DNA of 13,726 bases from Erysipelotrichaceae bacterium UBA4808 (GCA_002402585.1 DHGC01000046.1:12987-26712), one strand, 5' to 3'. Positions 1 to 7,774 are shown, counted from the stretch's first letter. Program-made: numbers and translations. Notes: a model not told the origin generated them from the sequence alone.

Positions 1-34
1 TTGATGTATGATCCGAAGATCTTAAGAGAAATTC

Positions 35-640
35 TCAGTCTTCACGTCTAAGCAAACTCGAGTAAAATTTAATTTTATTGACCCATTGATTCATAATCAA
101 ATCATGTGTTGCTTGATCAAAGGCTTCTGTTTTAGTGAATGTTGTGGTAAAGATGACATCCTTCAATACATTTGAGAGCAATAGATTGGTGAACTTTTTA
201 CAATCGCAAGTTTGGATCTTACTTCGAATCTGCATTTCATTGAGATAATCATTAAACAACTGGCGTAAATCTGGGAATATCAAGAATGCAAACTCACGTA
301 TCTCTTGAATTTGGATCATATTTGAGACGAAGATTCTAAAGATATGCAGATTATCAAAGTAACTGGCAAAGGAGAAGTCCACAAGGATCGTAAGATCATT
401 TTCGAATGATTCAAAGCTCAATGAGGCAAGAACTTTATTCGTATTGATCTCAAAACCTTTGATGGCACTGGTCAAAGTTTCAATATAAAGATTGATTTTA
501 TTCGAAAACAAGCGGAAAATCGTAGCTTCGGAAACACCCGCTTCCTTTGCGATTTCAGATGTGCTTGTTTCATAGAAGCCTTGGCGAGAGAATAGAATCA
601 ATGCGCTGGCTTCGATTTTTTCTTTAGCACTAAGCTTCAT
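35..640 (-). CDS. TetR/AcrR family transcriptional regulator (distal of a tandem pair)
   Basis: A 201-residue protein with a typical TetR N-terminal DNA-binding domain. The helix-turn-helix lies at about residues 27-45 (TSEIAKEAGVSEATIFRLF), followed by an all-helical C-terminal half of the size expected for a ligand-binding and dimerisation domain. TetR proteins are usually cytoplasmic ligand-responsive repressors. The ATG at 640 is preceded on the minus strand by AAGGAG with a 7-nt gap, and it overlaps the 3' end of the upstream tetR gene by 11 nt, so the two are probably cotranscribed and translationally coupled. A Cys-Asp-Cys motif at residues 145-147 could be a metal or redox feature, but that is only a guess. 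The position divergent from the carbamoyltransferase operon suggests control of that operon. The ligand cannot be read from the sequence. Confidence 0.9.
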   Translation of the reverse strand: MKLSAKEKIEASALILFSRQGFYETSTSEIAKEAGVSEATIFRLFSNKINLYIETLTSAIKGFEINTNKVLASLSFESFENDLTILVDFSFASYFDNLHIFRIFVSNMIQIQEIREFAFLIFPDLRQLFNDYLNEMQIRSKIQTCDCKKFTNLLLSNVLKDVIFTTTFTKTEAFDQATHDLIMNQWVNKIKFYSSLLRRED

Positions 641-1226
641 GATGACGCTCCTTACTTAAGATGGTGAGTGCGTACTGAACGAAGTAATCCGAGAATTCGC
701 TCTTGACCATGGCTTTATAACTGGATTGATCGATGAGATAGTAAAAAGAATGATAAAAAATTGTGCTAAAAATGGCATCGATAAAGGCATCAAACATCAA
801 GTCACGAATGGGATAACGATGACTTAGGCCAACGATGAACTGAACATAAGCGTTTTGCTGGTCATTCAGTGATTGATAGATCTCGCTCAAGACTTCGACA
901 GGCATATGGGCTTGCTTGACCAGCAAACGGAAGGAAGGGGTCAATTGAAGATTGACTTCGATCATAGAATCGATAAGATACTTCAAGTCTTGCGTGAGGT
1001 CCCCCGAGTAATGAAGATTGTTGAAATCATTCGGTAATGATTTACGTGTATAATATGCGATGGTCGTTTGAAAAAGCTCCTCTTTGGAAGCAAAAGTACG
1101 GAAAACAGTGCTTTCGTTCACATCCGCCAACCGTGCGATCTCTTTGGTTGTGGTTTGTTGGTAGCCATGTTCCATGAAGAGTTGGAAAGCCGCATCGACA
1201 ATTTTATTCCAGTTGTTTTGTGTCAT
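630..1226 (-). CDS. TetR/AcrR family transcriptional regulator (proximal of a tandem pair)
   Basis: A 198-residue TetR-family protein beginning MTQNNWNKIVDAAFQLF, with the helix-turn-helix at about residues 26-45 (TTKEIARLADVNESTVFRTF) and a helical C-terminal regulatory domain. The frame is open to an ATG at 1247, but I chose the ATG at 1226. It has an AAAGGA ribosome binding site 6 nt upstream, whereas the 1247 ATG has none and lies inside a TATAAT -10 box (1246-1251, minus strand). The gene overlaps the second tetR gene by 11 nt and diverges from the allF operon across about 200 bp. It is the best candidate for local repressor of that operon, by analogy with divergent TetR arrangements. 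E. coli controls its allantoin genes with AllR, an IclR-family protein, so the regulator class differs here. Confidence 0.9.
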   Translation of the reverse strand: MTQNNWNKIVDAAFQLFMEHGYQQTTTKEIARLADVNESTVFRTFASKEELFQTTIAYYTRKSLPNDFNNLHYSGDLTQDLKYLIDSMIEVNLQLTPSFRLLVKQAHMPVEVLSEIYQSLNDQQNAYVQFIVGLSHRYPIRDLMFDAFIDAIFSTIFYHSFYYLIDQSSYKAMVKSEFSDYFVQYALTILSKERHHEA

Positions 1227-1245
1227 CGTCAATCCTTTCTTTGTC

Positions 1246-1251
1246 ATTATA
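1246..1251 (-). promoter_or_regulatory. -10 box of the tetR pair promoter
   Basis: A perfect TATAAT on the minus strand. Transcription would start near 1239, leaving a leader of about 13 nt that contains the AAAGGA ribosome binding site of the proximal tetR gene. The -35 region (around 1268-1275) matches the consensus poorly, as is common for weak or activated promoters. The box overlaps the alternative ATG at 1247, which argues against that start. Confidence 0.5.
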
Positions 1252-1270
1252 CAATAATTCCTTAAATAGA

Positions 1271-1283
1271 TAACAGTGTGATA
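1271..1283. promoter_or_regulatory. candidate operator, imperfect 13-bp palindrome
   Basis: TAACAGTGTGATA is an imperfect inverted repeat with arms TAxCA and TGxTA. It sits over the -35 region of the tetR promoter and about 30 bp upstream of the -35 box of the allF promoter. This is a plausible place for an autoregulating TetR protein to act on both genes. It is short, and the assignment rests on position and symmetry only. Confidence 0.2.
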
Positions 1284-1311
1284 TTTTTTTATAAACGTAT
1301 CGTGTTCACGC

Positions 1312-1339
1312 TTGACAGAGATTAAACATAAGCTATAAT
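1312..1339 (+). promoter_or_regulatory. sigma-70/SigA promoter of the allF operon
   Basis: A perfect TTGACA (1312-1317) and a perfect TATAAT (1334-1339) are separated by 16 bp. Transcription should begin near 1346, giving a leader of about 86 nt. Such a near-consensus promoter would be strong unless repressed, which fits control by the divergent TetR genes. A short CGTG-TT-CACG inverted repeat (1301-1310) touches the upstream edge of the -35 box. Two perfect 8-bp palindromes, TGTATACA (1345-1352) and CATATATG (1355-1362), lie at the predicted start site. Each is a candidate repressor site. Confidence 0.75.
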
Positions 1340-1431
1340 GAGAGTGTATACATGCATATATGAATTATAAGACTTGCACAATAAAAAGTAAATACACGCT
1401 TTATGAATCAGCGTAATAAGGAGGAAAGAAT

Positions 1432-2979
1432 TTGAATATATACGGAATCATACGTCACAATGCTTATTATGACTCAGTGAGTTTGATGCAGATTTCCAGA
1501 GCTGTTGAAGACATCGAAGGTGTTGATGCGGCAATGGTATGCATGGGTACGCAATTGAACAAGGATCTGTTAAAAGATGCCGGATTGCTCACCGAAGAAT
1601 TTGCGTCAAGTAAACCCAGTGACTTGATCATTGCTTATCGTACAGTAAAAACAGACTTGGAATCCTTGGTATTGGAAACGGTTGAAGCTAAATTGAATGC
1701 TAAACAAGACGATAAGGATGTCAATGAACAGGATCCAACGAGTGTTGGCTCTGCAGTGAAGCGTTATCCGGAAAGCAATCTTGTGTTGGTTTCATTACCT
1801 GGGCAATATGCGGCTCGTGAAGTCAGAAAAGCATTAAATAAGAAACTTCATGTCATGTTGTTTAGCGACAATGTTCGTATCGACGAAGAATTGGAGCTTA
1901 AACAACTCGCGCATGAAAAAGGCTTATTGATGATGGGACCTGACTGCGGAACGGCCATCATCAATGGTAAAGGGCTCTGTTTTGCGAATAAAGTACGTAG
2001 AGGCAGAATCGGTATTGTCGGTGCATCTGGGACAGGTCTTCAAGAAGTAACGGTATTGATCGACCGTTTAGGTGGAGGCATTTCACAGGCTTTGGGAACA
2101 GGTGGACGTGATTTGAGTTATGAAATCGGAGGCATCATGATGTTGGATGCGTATCGTGCTCTCGAACAGGATCCTGAAACCGATGTCATTCTCTTATTGT
2201 CGAAGCCACCGGTCAAGGAAGTTGAGCTGAAGATCATTGAAGAAGTTAAAAAGGGTCAAAAGCCGACGATTATTTGTTTCTTGAACAGTGAACTCTCCCA
2301 TGTCAATGAACGTGTCTTTGGGCTTAATACACTTGAGCAAGCAGCCATCAAAGCGGTTGAACTTGAGTTGAATAAAGAAGTGAACATAGAGGATTTTGAT
2401 ACCTTGGCAGCTGTGGATCTTGAATCTTGGAAAGCGAATGTCTCTAAGGATCAGAAATATCTTCGTGCTTTGTATTGTGGTGGGACCGTCTGTGATGAAG
2501 CGGCGTATATCGCTTCAACACGCTTGGATAAACAGGATGTTTACAGCAATGTGGGTAAAGTGACACGTTTGAGTGACGCTTATCACAGTGTCAAGCATAG
2601 TTTCATTGACTTAGGCGATGATAACTTCACTGTAGGAAAACCACACCCCATGATTGAACCCTCACTCCGTAATGCACGTTTGATTCAAGAAGCGAAAGAC
2701 AAAGAAACCGCTGTTATTCTGTTTGATGTGGAAATAGGCTATGGTTCGCATGTTGAGCCAACGGAAGTCGTTCTAGAAGCCATTCGTGAAGCGAAACAAA
2801 TCGCCAAAGCAGACAACAGAGAAATCATGTTCGTAGCCTATGTCTTGGGTACGGATAAAGACACTCAATCATTGGATAAACAAATTCGCTTGCTCAAGCA
2901 AGAAGGTGTGCTCGTGGCTTCCTCCAATGCCCGTGCAGCTCACTTGGCAATCGATTTGGTAGGAGGATTAAACGCATGA
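1432..2979 (+). CDS. allF: FdrA/AllF-type subunit of oxamate carbamoyltransferase
   Basis: A 515-residue protein of the FdrA family, which resembles the alpha subunit of succinyl-CoA synthetase. Visible motifs are VSLPGQYAARE (120-130), MGPDCGTAIING (168-179), the glycine-rich GIVGASGTGLQEV (194-206) and GTGGRDLSYEIGG (222-234). The C-terminal half is a second ligase-like region. In E. coli FdrA, now AllF, works with AllG and AllH as oxamate carbamoyltransferase, converting oxalurate and phosphate to oxamate and carbamoyl phosphate in the cytoplasm. The start is TTG, chosen because AAGGAGGA (1418-1425) lies at ideal spacing and no nearer ATG has one. It heads the operon and its stop overlaps the allG start by 4 nt (ATGA). 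Family and system assignment are firm; the exact substrate is inferred. Confidence 0.88.
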   Translation: MNIYGIIRHNAYYDSVSLMQISRAVEDIEGVDAAMVCMGTQLNKDLLKDAGLLTEEFASSKPSDLIIAYRTVKTDLESLVLETVEAKLNAKQDDKDVNEQDPTSVGSAVKRYPESNLVLVSLPGQYAAREVRKALNKKLHVMLFSDNVRIDEELELKQLAHEKGLLMMGPDCGTAIINGKGLCFANKVRRGRIGIVGASGTGLQEVTVLIDRLGGGISQALGTGGRDLSYEIGGIMMLDAYRALEQDPETDVILLLSKPPVKEVELKIIEEVKKGQKPTIICFLNSELSHVNERVFGLNTLEQAAIKAVELELNKEVNIEDFDTLAAVDLESWKANVSKDQKYLRALYCGGTVCDEAAYIASTRLDKQDVYSNVGKVTRLSDAYHSVKHSFIDLGDDNFTVGKPHPMIEPSLRNARLIQEAKDKETAVILFDVEIGYGSHVEPTEVVLEAIREAKQIAKADNREIMFVAYVLGTDKDTQSLDKQIRLLKQEGVLVASSNARAAHLAIDLVGGLNA

Positions 2980-4406
2980 GTCAAATCAATAAACTGTTTA
3001 AGTCGAATCTCAATGTAGTGAACATGGGATCGCAGATCTTCCACGAAGAGGTCTTAAAACAAGACAATCCAAGTGTGAACATCGATTGGAAACCACCGGG
3101 TGCGGGAGATGAAAAACTCCTAGAAGCATTGGATTGGTTGAGTGATCAATCAGCAATCGATCAAGCCAATGATCAAGTCATTGAAATCATGATGTCATCT
3201 AAGATGGTACTAACAGGTGTTGCACGCGCAATCGATGTGGTACCGGGCATGAGTAAACATACTATCTTGCATGCCGGTCCACCCATCACCTTTGAAAAGA
3301 TGCCTGGTCCGATGAAGGGGGCAGTCATTGGAGCCTTGATCTATGAAAAGTTGGCAAAAGATGCGGATGAAGCTTTGGCCTTAGCCCAATCGGACTCGAT
3401 CACGTATGCATCGTGTCATGATCATCAAACCGTAGGAGCGATGACAGGTGTCATCTCAGCCAACATGTTGGTGCATTGTGTAAAAAATGAGACGTATGGC
3501 AACTATGGTTTCTCGATGGTTCATGAAGGATCCGGTTATACGGTTCAACGTTATGGCTCATGGGATGAAGGTGTCATCAATCGCCTAAATTGGTTGGACC
3601 AAGAATTCAGACCTGTGTTGAACGATGCGATCAAACTCTCTGGAGGCATCGATGTTGGGGCAACCATTGCGCAGGCCTTGCATATGTCCGATGAATGCCA
3701 CAATCGCAATAAAGCATCCTCATCTTTGTTCTATAAGCAAATCGTACCGTTCTTATTACAAACAGAGTATCCAAAAGAGGTCCTGCTTAGAGTATCGCAA
3801 TTCATCAATGGTAACGAACATTATCACTTGAGCATCACGATGGCTGCCAGTAAGGCACAGTTGGATGCGGCCAATGGCGTCAAGAATTCAACGATTGTCA
3901 CAGCTTTGAGTCGTAATGGGTATGAGTTTGGTATCAAAGTCAGTGGATTGGGTAAGGATCATTGGTTCACTGGACCTGCACGCATGGTCGATGGCTTGTT
4001 CTTCCCAGGTTATTCACAAGCAGACGCGTGTCCAGATATGGGTGACAGTGCTATTTCTGAGACGGCAGGTTTAGGTGGTTTCTCCTTAGGGAACGCGCCA
4101 GCCATCGTTCAGTTTGTTGGGGGAACGGTTGCGGATGCATTGTCGTATGTGAAGAAGATGTATGAGATCACCTGGTCAGAGAATAAGAACTATACGATTC
4201 CGTTCTTAAACTTTAGAGGAACACCAGCAGGTGTGGATGTCCGTAAAGTCATAGAAACGGGAATCCTACCGATCATCACCACTGGCATCGCACATAAAGA
4301 GCGTGGTAAGGGTCAAATCGGAGCGGGGATCACAACCCCTCCACAAGAATGTTTTGAAAAGGCGTTAATCGCATTAAGCGATGCATATAAAAAAGGAGAA
4401 GAATGA
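2976..4406 (+). CDS. allG: DUF1116 protein, AllG (YlbE)-type subunit of oxamate carbamoyltransferase
   Basis: A 476-residue DUF1116 protein, the family of E. coli YlbE (AllG) and YahG. Conserved-looking blocks are LHAGPPITFEKMPGPMKGA (98-116), ASCHDHQTVGAMTGVIS (145-161), HMSDECHNRNKASSS (236-250), GDSAISETAGLGGFS (356-370) and FRGTPAGVDVRKV (413-425). The many His, Asp and Cys residues in these blocks are possible active-site residues. In E. coli AllG is one of the three subunits needed for oxalurate phosphorolysis. The ATG overlaps the allF stop and is preceded by AGGAGG (2961-2966), so production should be coupled to AllF. Its own stop overlaps the start of the next gene in the same ATGA manner. 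The length is near that of YahG and there is no sign of damage. Confidence 0.88.
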   Translation: MSQINKLFKSNLNVVNMGSQIFHEEVLKQDNPSVNIDWKPPGAGDEKLLEALDWLSDQSAIDQANDQVIEIMMSSKMVLTGVARAIDVVPGMSKHTILHAGPPITFEKMPGPMKGAVIGALIYEKLAKDADEALALAQSDSITYASCHDHQTVGAMTGVISANMLVHCVKNETYGNYGFSMVHEGSGYTVQRYGSWDEGVINRLNWLDQEFRPVLNDAIKLSGGIDVGATIAQALHMSDECHNRNKASSSLFYKQIVPFLLQTEYPKEVLLRVSQFINGNEHYHLSITMAASKAQLDAANGVKNSTIVTALSRNGYEFGIKVSGLGKDHWFTGPARMVDGLFFPGYSQADACPDMGDSAISETAGLGGFSLGNAPAIVQFVGGTVADALSYVKKMYEITWSENKNYTIPFLNFRGTPAGVDVRKVIETGILPIITTGIAHKERGKGQIGAGITTPPQECFEKALIALSDAYKKGEE

Positions 4407-5650
4407 AAAAGGGAAAGATTAGTTTAACAAATTGGATGATCATCGCATCATTCCTCGGTATTGGAGCAGGCTTGGTTTTTGGACCAAGCATGGCCAATAT
4501 CAAATTCTTAGGAGATATCTTCCTAAGACTCATGCAGATGTCCGTTGTATTCTTAGTAATGGGTGCCATATCTGAAGCAATCGGTGGATTGGATATCAAA
4601 GATATTGGTAAGTTGGGTGGAAAAACCATTGGCTTGTTTGTCGTGTCCACATTGTTTGCGGCATTTGTTGGCTTATTGGTCGCTTTGATCATCAATCCAG
4701 GGGTTGGCGTCACGGGTGTTGAAGCCGCTGAATTCACTGGAACGTTGCCTGAAGGCAATCCTCTGAACCTAATCGTCAATTTCTTCCCTAAGAATATCGT
4801 GGAAGCCATGGCGACAGGCAGTATCTTACAAGTCATCGTGTTCTCAATCTTCTTTGGTTTGGCGCTCTCCATCTTGAATGAAAATGAACATGGAAAAGCC
4901 ATTTATAATTGGATCAAGAGCTTTAATGTCATCGTTCTTCAAGTTGTTAAAGTCATCATGCATTTCGCACCAATCGGGATCTTTGCGCTCGTAGCCAATA
5001 TCACCGGTACCGCAGGTTTGACGATTCTCTTAGCCTTAGGAAAGTTCCTCATCGCTTTGACGATTGGATGTTTGGCTGTTTTGATTCTCTTGGTTCTGAT
5101 CGTGTCCTCTTATGGCAAACTGAACCCATTCCGTTTGTTGAAGAAGCTGAATAATACGATCATTGTTGCTGTCACAACGACCTCTTCTGCAGTATCGTTG
5201 CCAGTTCAAATTGAAGATTCGGAACTTCGCATTGGCGTTAGTCGCCGTGTGTCGCGTTTAGTTAATCCATTGGGTATGAATCTGAACAGTCATGGATTAG
5301 CCATTACGGTCGCTGTCGCATGTATCACGGTTGCTCAGTTCTTCGGTATCGAATTGGCCGTTGCGGATTACTTGATGATTGGTGTCATGTCGACCCTGGC
5401 AACCTTTGCGAACCTCGCTGTTCCGGGTGGTGCTTTGGTTACGATCTCCATTGGTTTCTCATTAGTTGGTTTACCTTTGGAAGGTGTCGCCATCATGGCG
5501 GGTGCCGACTGGTTTGCAGGAATCATTCGTACATTGTTGAATGTTGTCGATGATGTTTTGATTGCGGTTTTGGTCGCTATCAGTGAAAAAGAATTGGATT
5601 ACGCTATCTTCAATTCTGATGAAGTTGCTACGCAAGAACTCGCTGTCTAA
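4403..5650 (+). CDS. DAACS-family (SLC1-like) cation symporter 1, probably for a ureido or dicarboxylic acid
   Basis: A 415-residue polytopic membrane protein of the dicarboxylate/amino acid:cation symporter family (TC 2.A.23), with the expected hydrophobic segments and re-entrant loops. HP1 carries TSSAVSLP (260-267), the TM7 NMDGT region reads NSHGL (295-299), HP2 has VPGGA (340-344), and TM8 contains DWFAGIIRTLLNVVDD (369-384). Aligned to GltPh, Asp390, Arg397, Thr398, Asn401 and Asp405 are kept. Asp394, which binds the substrate amino group, is Gly373, and the sodium ligand Asp312 is His297. A substrate without an amine is therefore likely. The start overlaps the allG stop (ATGA), and AAAGGAGAAG gives a strong ribosome binding site. 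Operon position suggests import of the carbamoyltransferase substrate or efflux of oxamate. Confidence 0.85.
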   Translation: MKKGKISLTNWMIIASFLGIGAGLVFGPSMANIKFLGDIFLRLMQMSVVFLVMGAISEAIGGLDIKDIGKLGGKTIGLFVVSTLFAAFVGLLVALIINPGVGVTGVEAAEFTGTLPEGNPLNLIVNFFPKNIVEAMATGSILQVIVFSIFFGLALSILNENEHGKAIYNWIKSFNVIVLQVVKVIMHFAPIGIFALVANITGTAGLTILLALGKFLIALTIGCLAVLILLVLIVSSYGKLNPFRLLKKLNNTIIVAVTTTSSAVSLPVQIEDSELRIGVSRRVSRLVNPLGMNLNSHGLAITVAVACITVAQFFGIELAVADYLMIGVMSTLATFANLAVPGGALVTISIGFSLVGLPLEGVAIMAGADWFAGIIRTLLNVVDDVLIAVLVAISEKELDYAIFNSDEVATQELAV

Positions 5651-5657
5651 TTAATGC

Positions 5658-5694
5658 AAGAAGCATGTCAGAAGGTTTCTGGCATGCTTCTTTT
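5658..5694 (+). terminator. intra-operon hairpin, possible partial terminator
   Basis: The arms 5658-5673 and 5677-5692 pair over 16 bp with one U-G wobble and a 3-nt loop. The right arm runs into TTTT (5691-5694), then ATAT. It lies 8 nt after the stop of symporter 1 and ends about 20 nt before the ribosome binding site of symporter 2. The U-tract is short, so partial termination, mRNA processing or protection of the upstream transcript are all possible. No convincing promoter follows it. Confidence 0.6.
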
Positions 5695-5726
5695 ATATCC
5701 TCTATAATGTTAAAAGGAGATTCGAT

Positions 5727-6941
5727 ATGAAAAAGCTCACTTTTAGTAACACAATGATCATCGCTACGATTCTTGGTTTTCTTGCGGGTATCATTTTCAA
5801 AGATTTCATGACCAATTTCAAGTTTCTCGGAGATATCTTTCTTCGCTTGATGCAGATGTCTGTGGTGTTGTTGATCATGGGCGCGATCATCGAATCTGTG
5901 GGTGCGCTAAAACCAAAAGATCTCGGGACATTAGGTTTGAAAACCATTGTTATGTTTTTAATTACGACGGTTGTTGCAGCTTCGGTAGGGATTCTTGTCG
6001 TTAATCTCATTCAACCGGGGGAAGGCGTTATTGGTGTCTTGCCTCAAGAGTACACAGGCAATTTGTTTGAGGGAAATGTCGTTGACTTGATGGTTGATTT
6101 TGTTCCAAGAAACATCATGGCTTCCATGAGTTCCGGAAACATCATTCAGGTCATTGTATTTGCGATCTTCTTTGGACTGGCCATCTCGTTTTTACAGGAA
6201 AATGAAGATGTTTGGAAGATTTATCAATTCATTCAAAGTCTCAATGTTGTCATCATGCAACTCATCAAAATCGTGATGAAGTTTGCTCCGATTGGGGTCT
6301 TTGCCTTATTGGCGAATATCACGGGTACGATCGGTTTTGCGGTCGTTGTGCCATTGTTCAAGTTTCTCTTATCGATGTTCTTAGGTAGTTTCCTAGTTAT
6401 TGTATTGTTTTTAGGATTGATTTCGATCTATGCTAAAATCAATCCATTCAGTTTTCTGAAGAAAATCAAAAACTCCATCATTGTCTCTGCTACCACGACC
6501 TCCTCCGCAATATCACTTCCCATTCAAATGGAAGACTGTGAAGAAAGACTGGGTATCAGTCGACGTGTATCTAGACTTGTTAATCCCTTGGCGATGACGC
6601 TGAACAGTGATGGTTTGGCTCTAACCATCTCCATCGCGTGCATCATGATCGCACAGTTTTACGGCATACAACTCAGCCTATCTCAACAGATTGTCATTGT
6701 GGCTGTTTCGACATTGACCACAATGGGGAACCTCTTGGTTCCAGGGGGTGCGCTCGTCGCCATTGCCATCGCTTTTCAAATGGTTGGTTTACCGCTTGAA
6801 GGGGTTGCGCTCCTTGCAGGAGTGGATTGGTTCGCTGGAATCGCACGAACCTTATTGAATGTCATCGACGATATCTTGGTCGCTTTCTATGTGGCTGTAT
6901 CCGAGAAAGAGTTCAATCGTGAGATTTTTGATCGATCATGA
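5727..6941 (+). CDS. DAACS-family (SLC1-like) cation symporter 2, paralogue of the preceding gene
   Basis: A 404-residue membrane protein clearly paralogous to symporter 1 along its whole length; for example KFLGDIFLRLMQMSVV is identical in both. Family landmarks are TSSAISLP in HP1 (258-265), NSDGL in the NMDGT position (293-297), VPGGA in HP2 (338-342) and DWFAGIARTLLNVIDD in TM8 (367-382). Like its neighbour it has Gly (371) where amino acid transporters have the amino-binding Asp394 of GltPh. Unlike its neighbour it keeps the sodium-site Asp (295). The ATG has AAAGGAGA 6 nt upstream, and the stop overlaps the allH start by 4 nt. The two proteins may divide uptake and efflux, serve different acids, or form mixed trimers; the sequence does not decide. 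Confidence 0.85.
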   Translation: MKKLTFSNTMIIATILGFLAGIIFKDFMTNFKFLGDIFLRLMQMSVVLLIMGAIIESVGALKPKDLGTLGLKTIVMFLITTVVAASVGILVVNLIQPGEGVIGVLPQEYTGNLFEGNVVDLMVDFVPRNIMASMSSGNIIQVIVFAIFFGLAISFLQENEDVWKIYQFIQSLNVVIMQLIKIVMKFAPIGVFALLANITGTIGFAVVVPLFKFLLSMFLGSFLVIVLFLGLISIYAKINPFSFLKKIKNSIIVSATTTSSAISLPIQMEDCEERLGISRRVSRLVNPLAMTLNSDGLALTISIACIMIAQFYGIQLSLSQQIVIVAVSTLTTMGNLLVPGGALVAIAIAFQMVGLPLEGVALLAGVDWFAGIARTLLNVIDDILVAFYVAVSEKEFNREIFDRS

Positions 6942-7774
6942 TCTATGCATATGCCAGTCGTTTGAATCAAGCTGTTCAAGGTGAAGGCAGATGTCATTCA
7001 GTCTTTCATCATGTGATTAATTTTGAATTTAACGGTCATCCTCTGATTTCAATCATTGAAGAGGGATATCCTGCTCAACCCTATGGTTTGATTCTTCAAT
7101 CCAGTGATTTTAAACAGCTGAAGCAACATGTCAAACAAGAAGATGCCTGTCATAAAAATGGACATCTCTTTATTTTTGGCAATGTTCGTGTTCTTGAAAC
7201 GGGATTTTATGATTCAGATCTATCAATACTCGTACAAGACACTAGACGTTCGACTTCCTTAATGCTCGAATGGGTAAAAACTTACTTTGTGAGAATGGGT
7301 ATTCGCAATGAGCTTTATCACCGTGTCATTGAATCAAAAAGCACCGATTCCACAATCGAATACGGTTTGAGCAAGTTACGCGACTTAAGTTTCAAGGTGA
7401 GTGACTTTGCATATTGTTTGGGTTATGGAGCTGGTCTTACACCATCATCCGATGACATGTGTGTGGGCTATTTCGCAACACTTCAGGGAATGAGAATAAC
7501 GACTCCGGAATATTGTGCTAGCCTTCATCAATGGATCGTCGAGATAGGCGATCACTATACGAATAAAATCAGCTTGAAATTCATTCAATGCATCCTCATC
7601 AATCAGGTGGAAGAGGATGTTGCGGAATGCTTGAATGCATTATTTAATCTTCCCCATGAAGTGTTTGTCCAATGTGCAGATGCTTTGATGATGCATGGGT
7701 CGAGCAGTGGCAGTGATGTGTTATTGGGTATTTATTTAGCTTTACAAGCCATTCAAAGGAGTCAAAATGGGTAA
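6938..7774 (+). CDS. allH: DUF2877 protein, AllH (YlbF)-type subunit of oxamate carbamoyltransferase
   Basis: A 278-residue DUF2877 protein, close in length to E. coli YlbF (AllH). The hallmark is GYGAGLTPSSDDMCVGY (162-178), matching the family pattern G-x-G-x-GLTPSxDD. A second glycine/serine-rich block, HGSSSGSDVLLGI, lies near residue 255. In E. coli AllH joins AllF and AllG to give oxamate carbamoyltransferase activity. Its start overlaps the symporter 2 stop (ATGA) and has no clear ribosome binding site of its own, so it probably depends on translational coupling. In E. coli allH directly follows allG; here two transporter genes stand between them. The stop lies 5 nt inside the carbamate kinase gene. 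Family is confident; the role is by homology and context. Confidence 0.85.
   Translation: MIYAYASRLNQAVQGEGRCHSVFHHVINFEFNGHPLISIIEEGYPAQPYGLILQSSDFKQLKQHVKQEDACHKNGHLFIFGNVRVLETGFYDSDLSILVQDTRRSTSLMLEWVKTYFVRMGIRNELYHRVIESKSTDSTIEYGLSKLRDLSFKVSDFAYCLGYGAGLTPSSDDMCVGYFATLQGMRITTPEYCASLHQWIVEIGDHYTNKISLKFIQCILINQVEEDVAECLNALFNLPHEVFVQCADALMMHGSSSGSDVLLGIYLALQAIQRSQNG

Noticed and set aside
26..36. GAGAA-A-TTCTC palindrome at the end of the distal tetR gene, as a terminator.
   Set aside because: The loop would be one nucleotide, no T-run follows on the minus strand, and it overlaps the stop codon.
1227..1247. Seven-residue longer N-terminus for the proximal TetR protein (ATG at 1247).
   Set aside because: That ATG has no ribosome binding site and lies within the TATAAT of the gene's own promoter. 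The ATG at 1226 has AAAGGA at proper spacing.
4330..4902. A 190-codon open frame on the minus strand, with a similar shorter one at 5702-6010.
   Set aside because: Both lie opposite the same conserved part of the two paralogous symporter genes. Their resemblance comes from the paralogy of the sense strand, not from a second gene family.
5703..5708. TATAAT upstream of symporter 2, as a possible internal promoter.
   Set aside because: Transcription from it would begin near 5715, inside the ribosome binding site (5713-5720), so the mRNA could not be translated normally. No -35 is present either.
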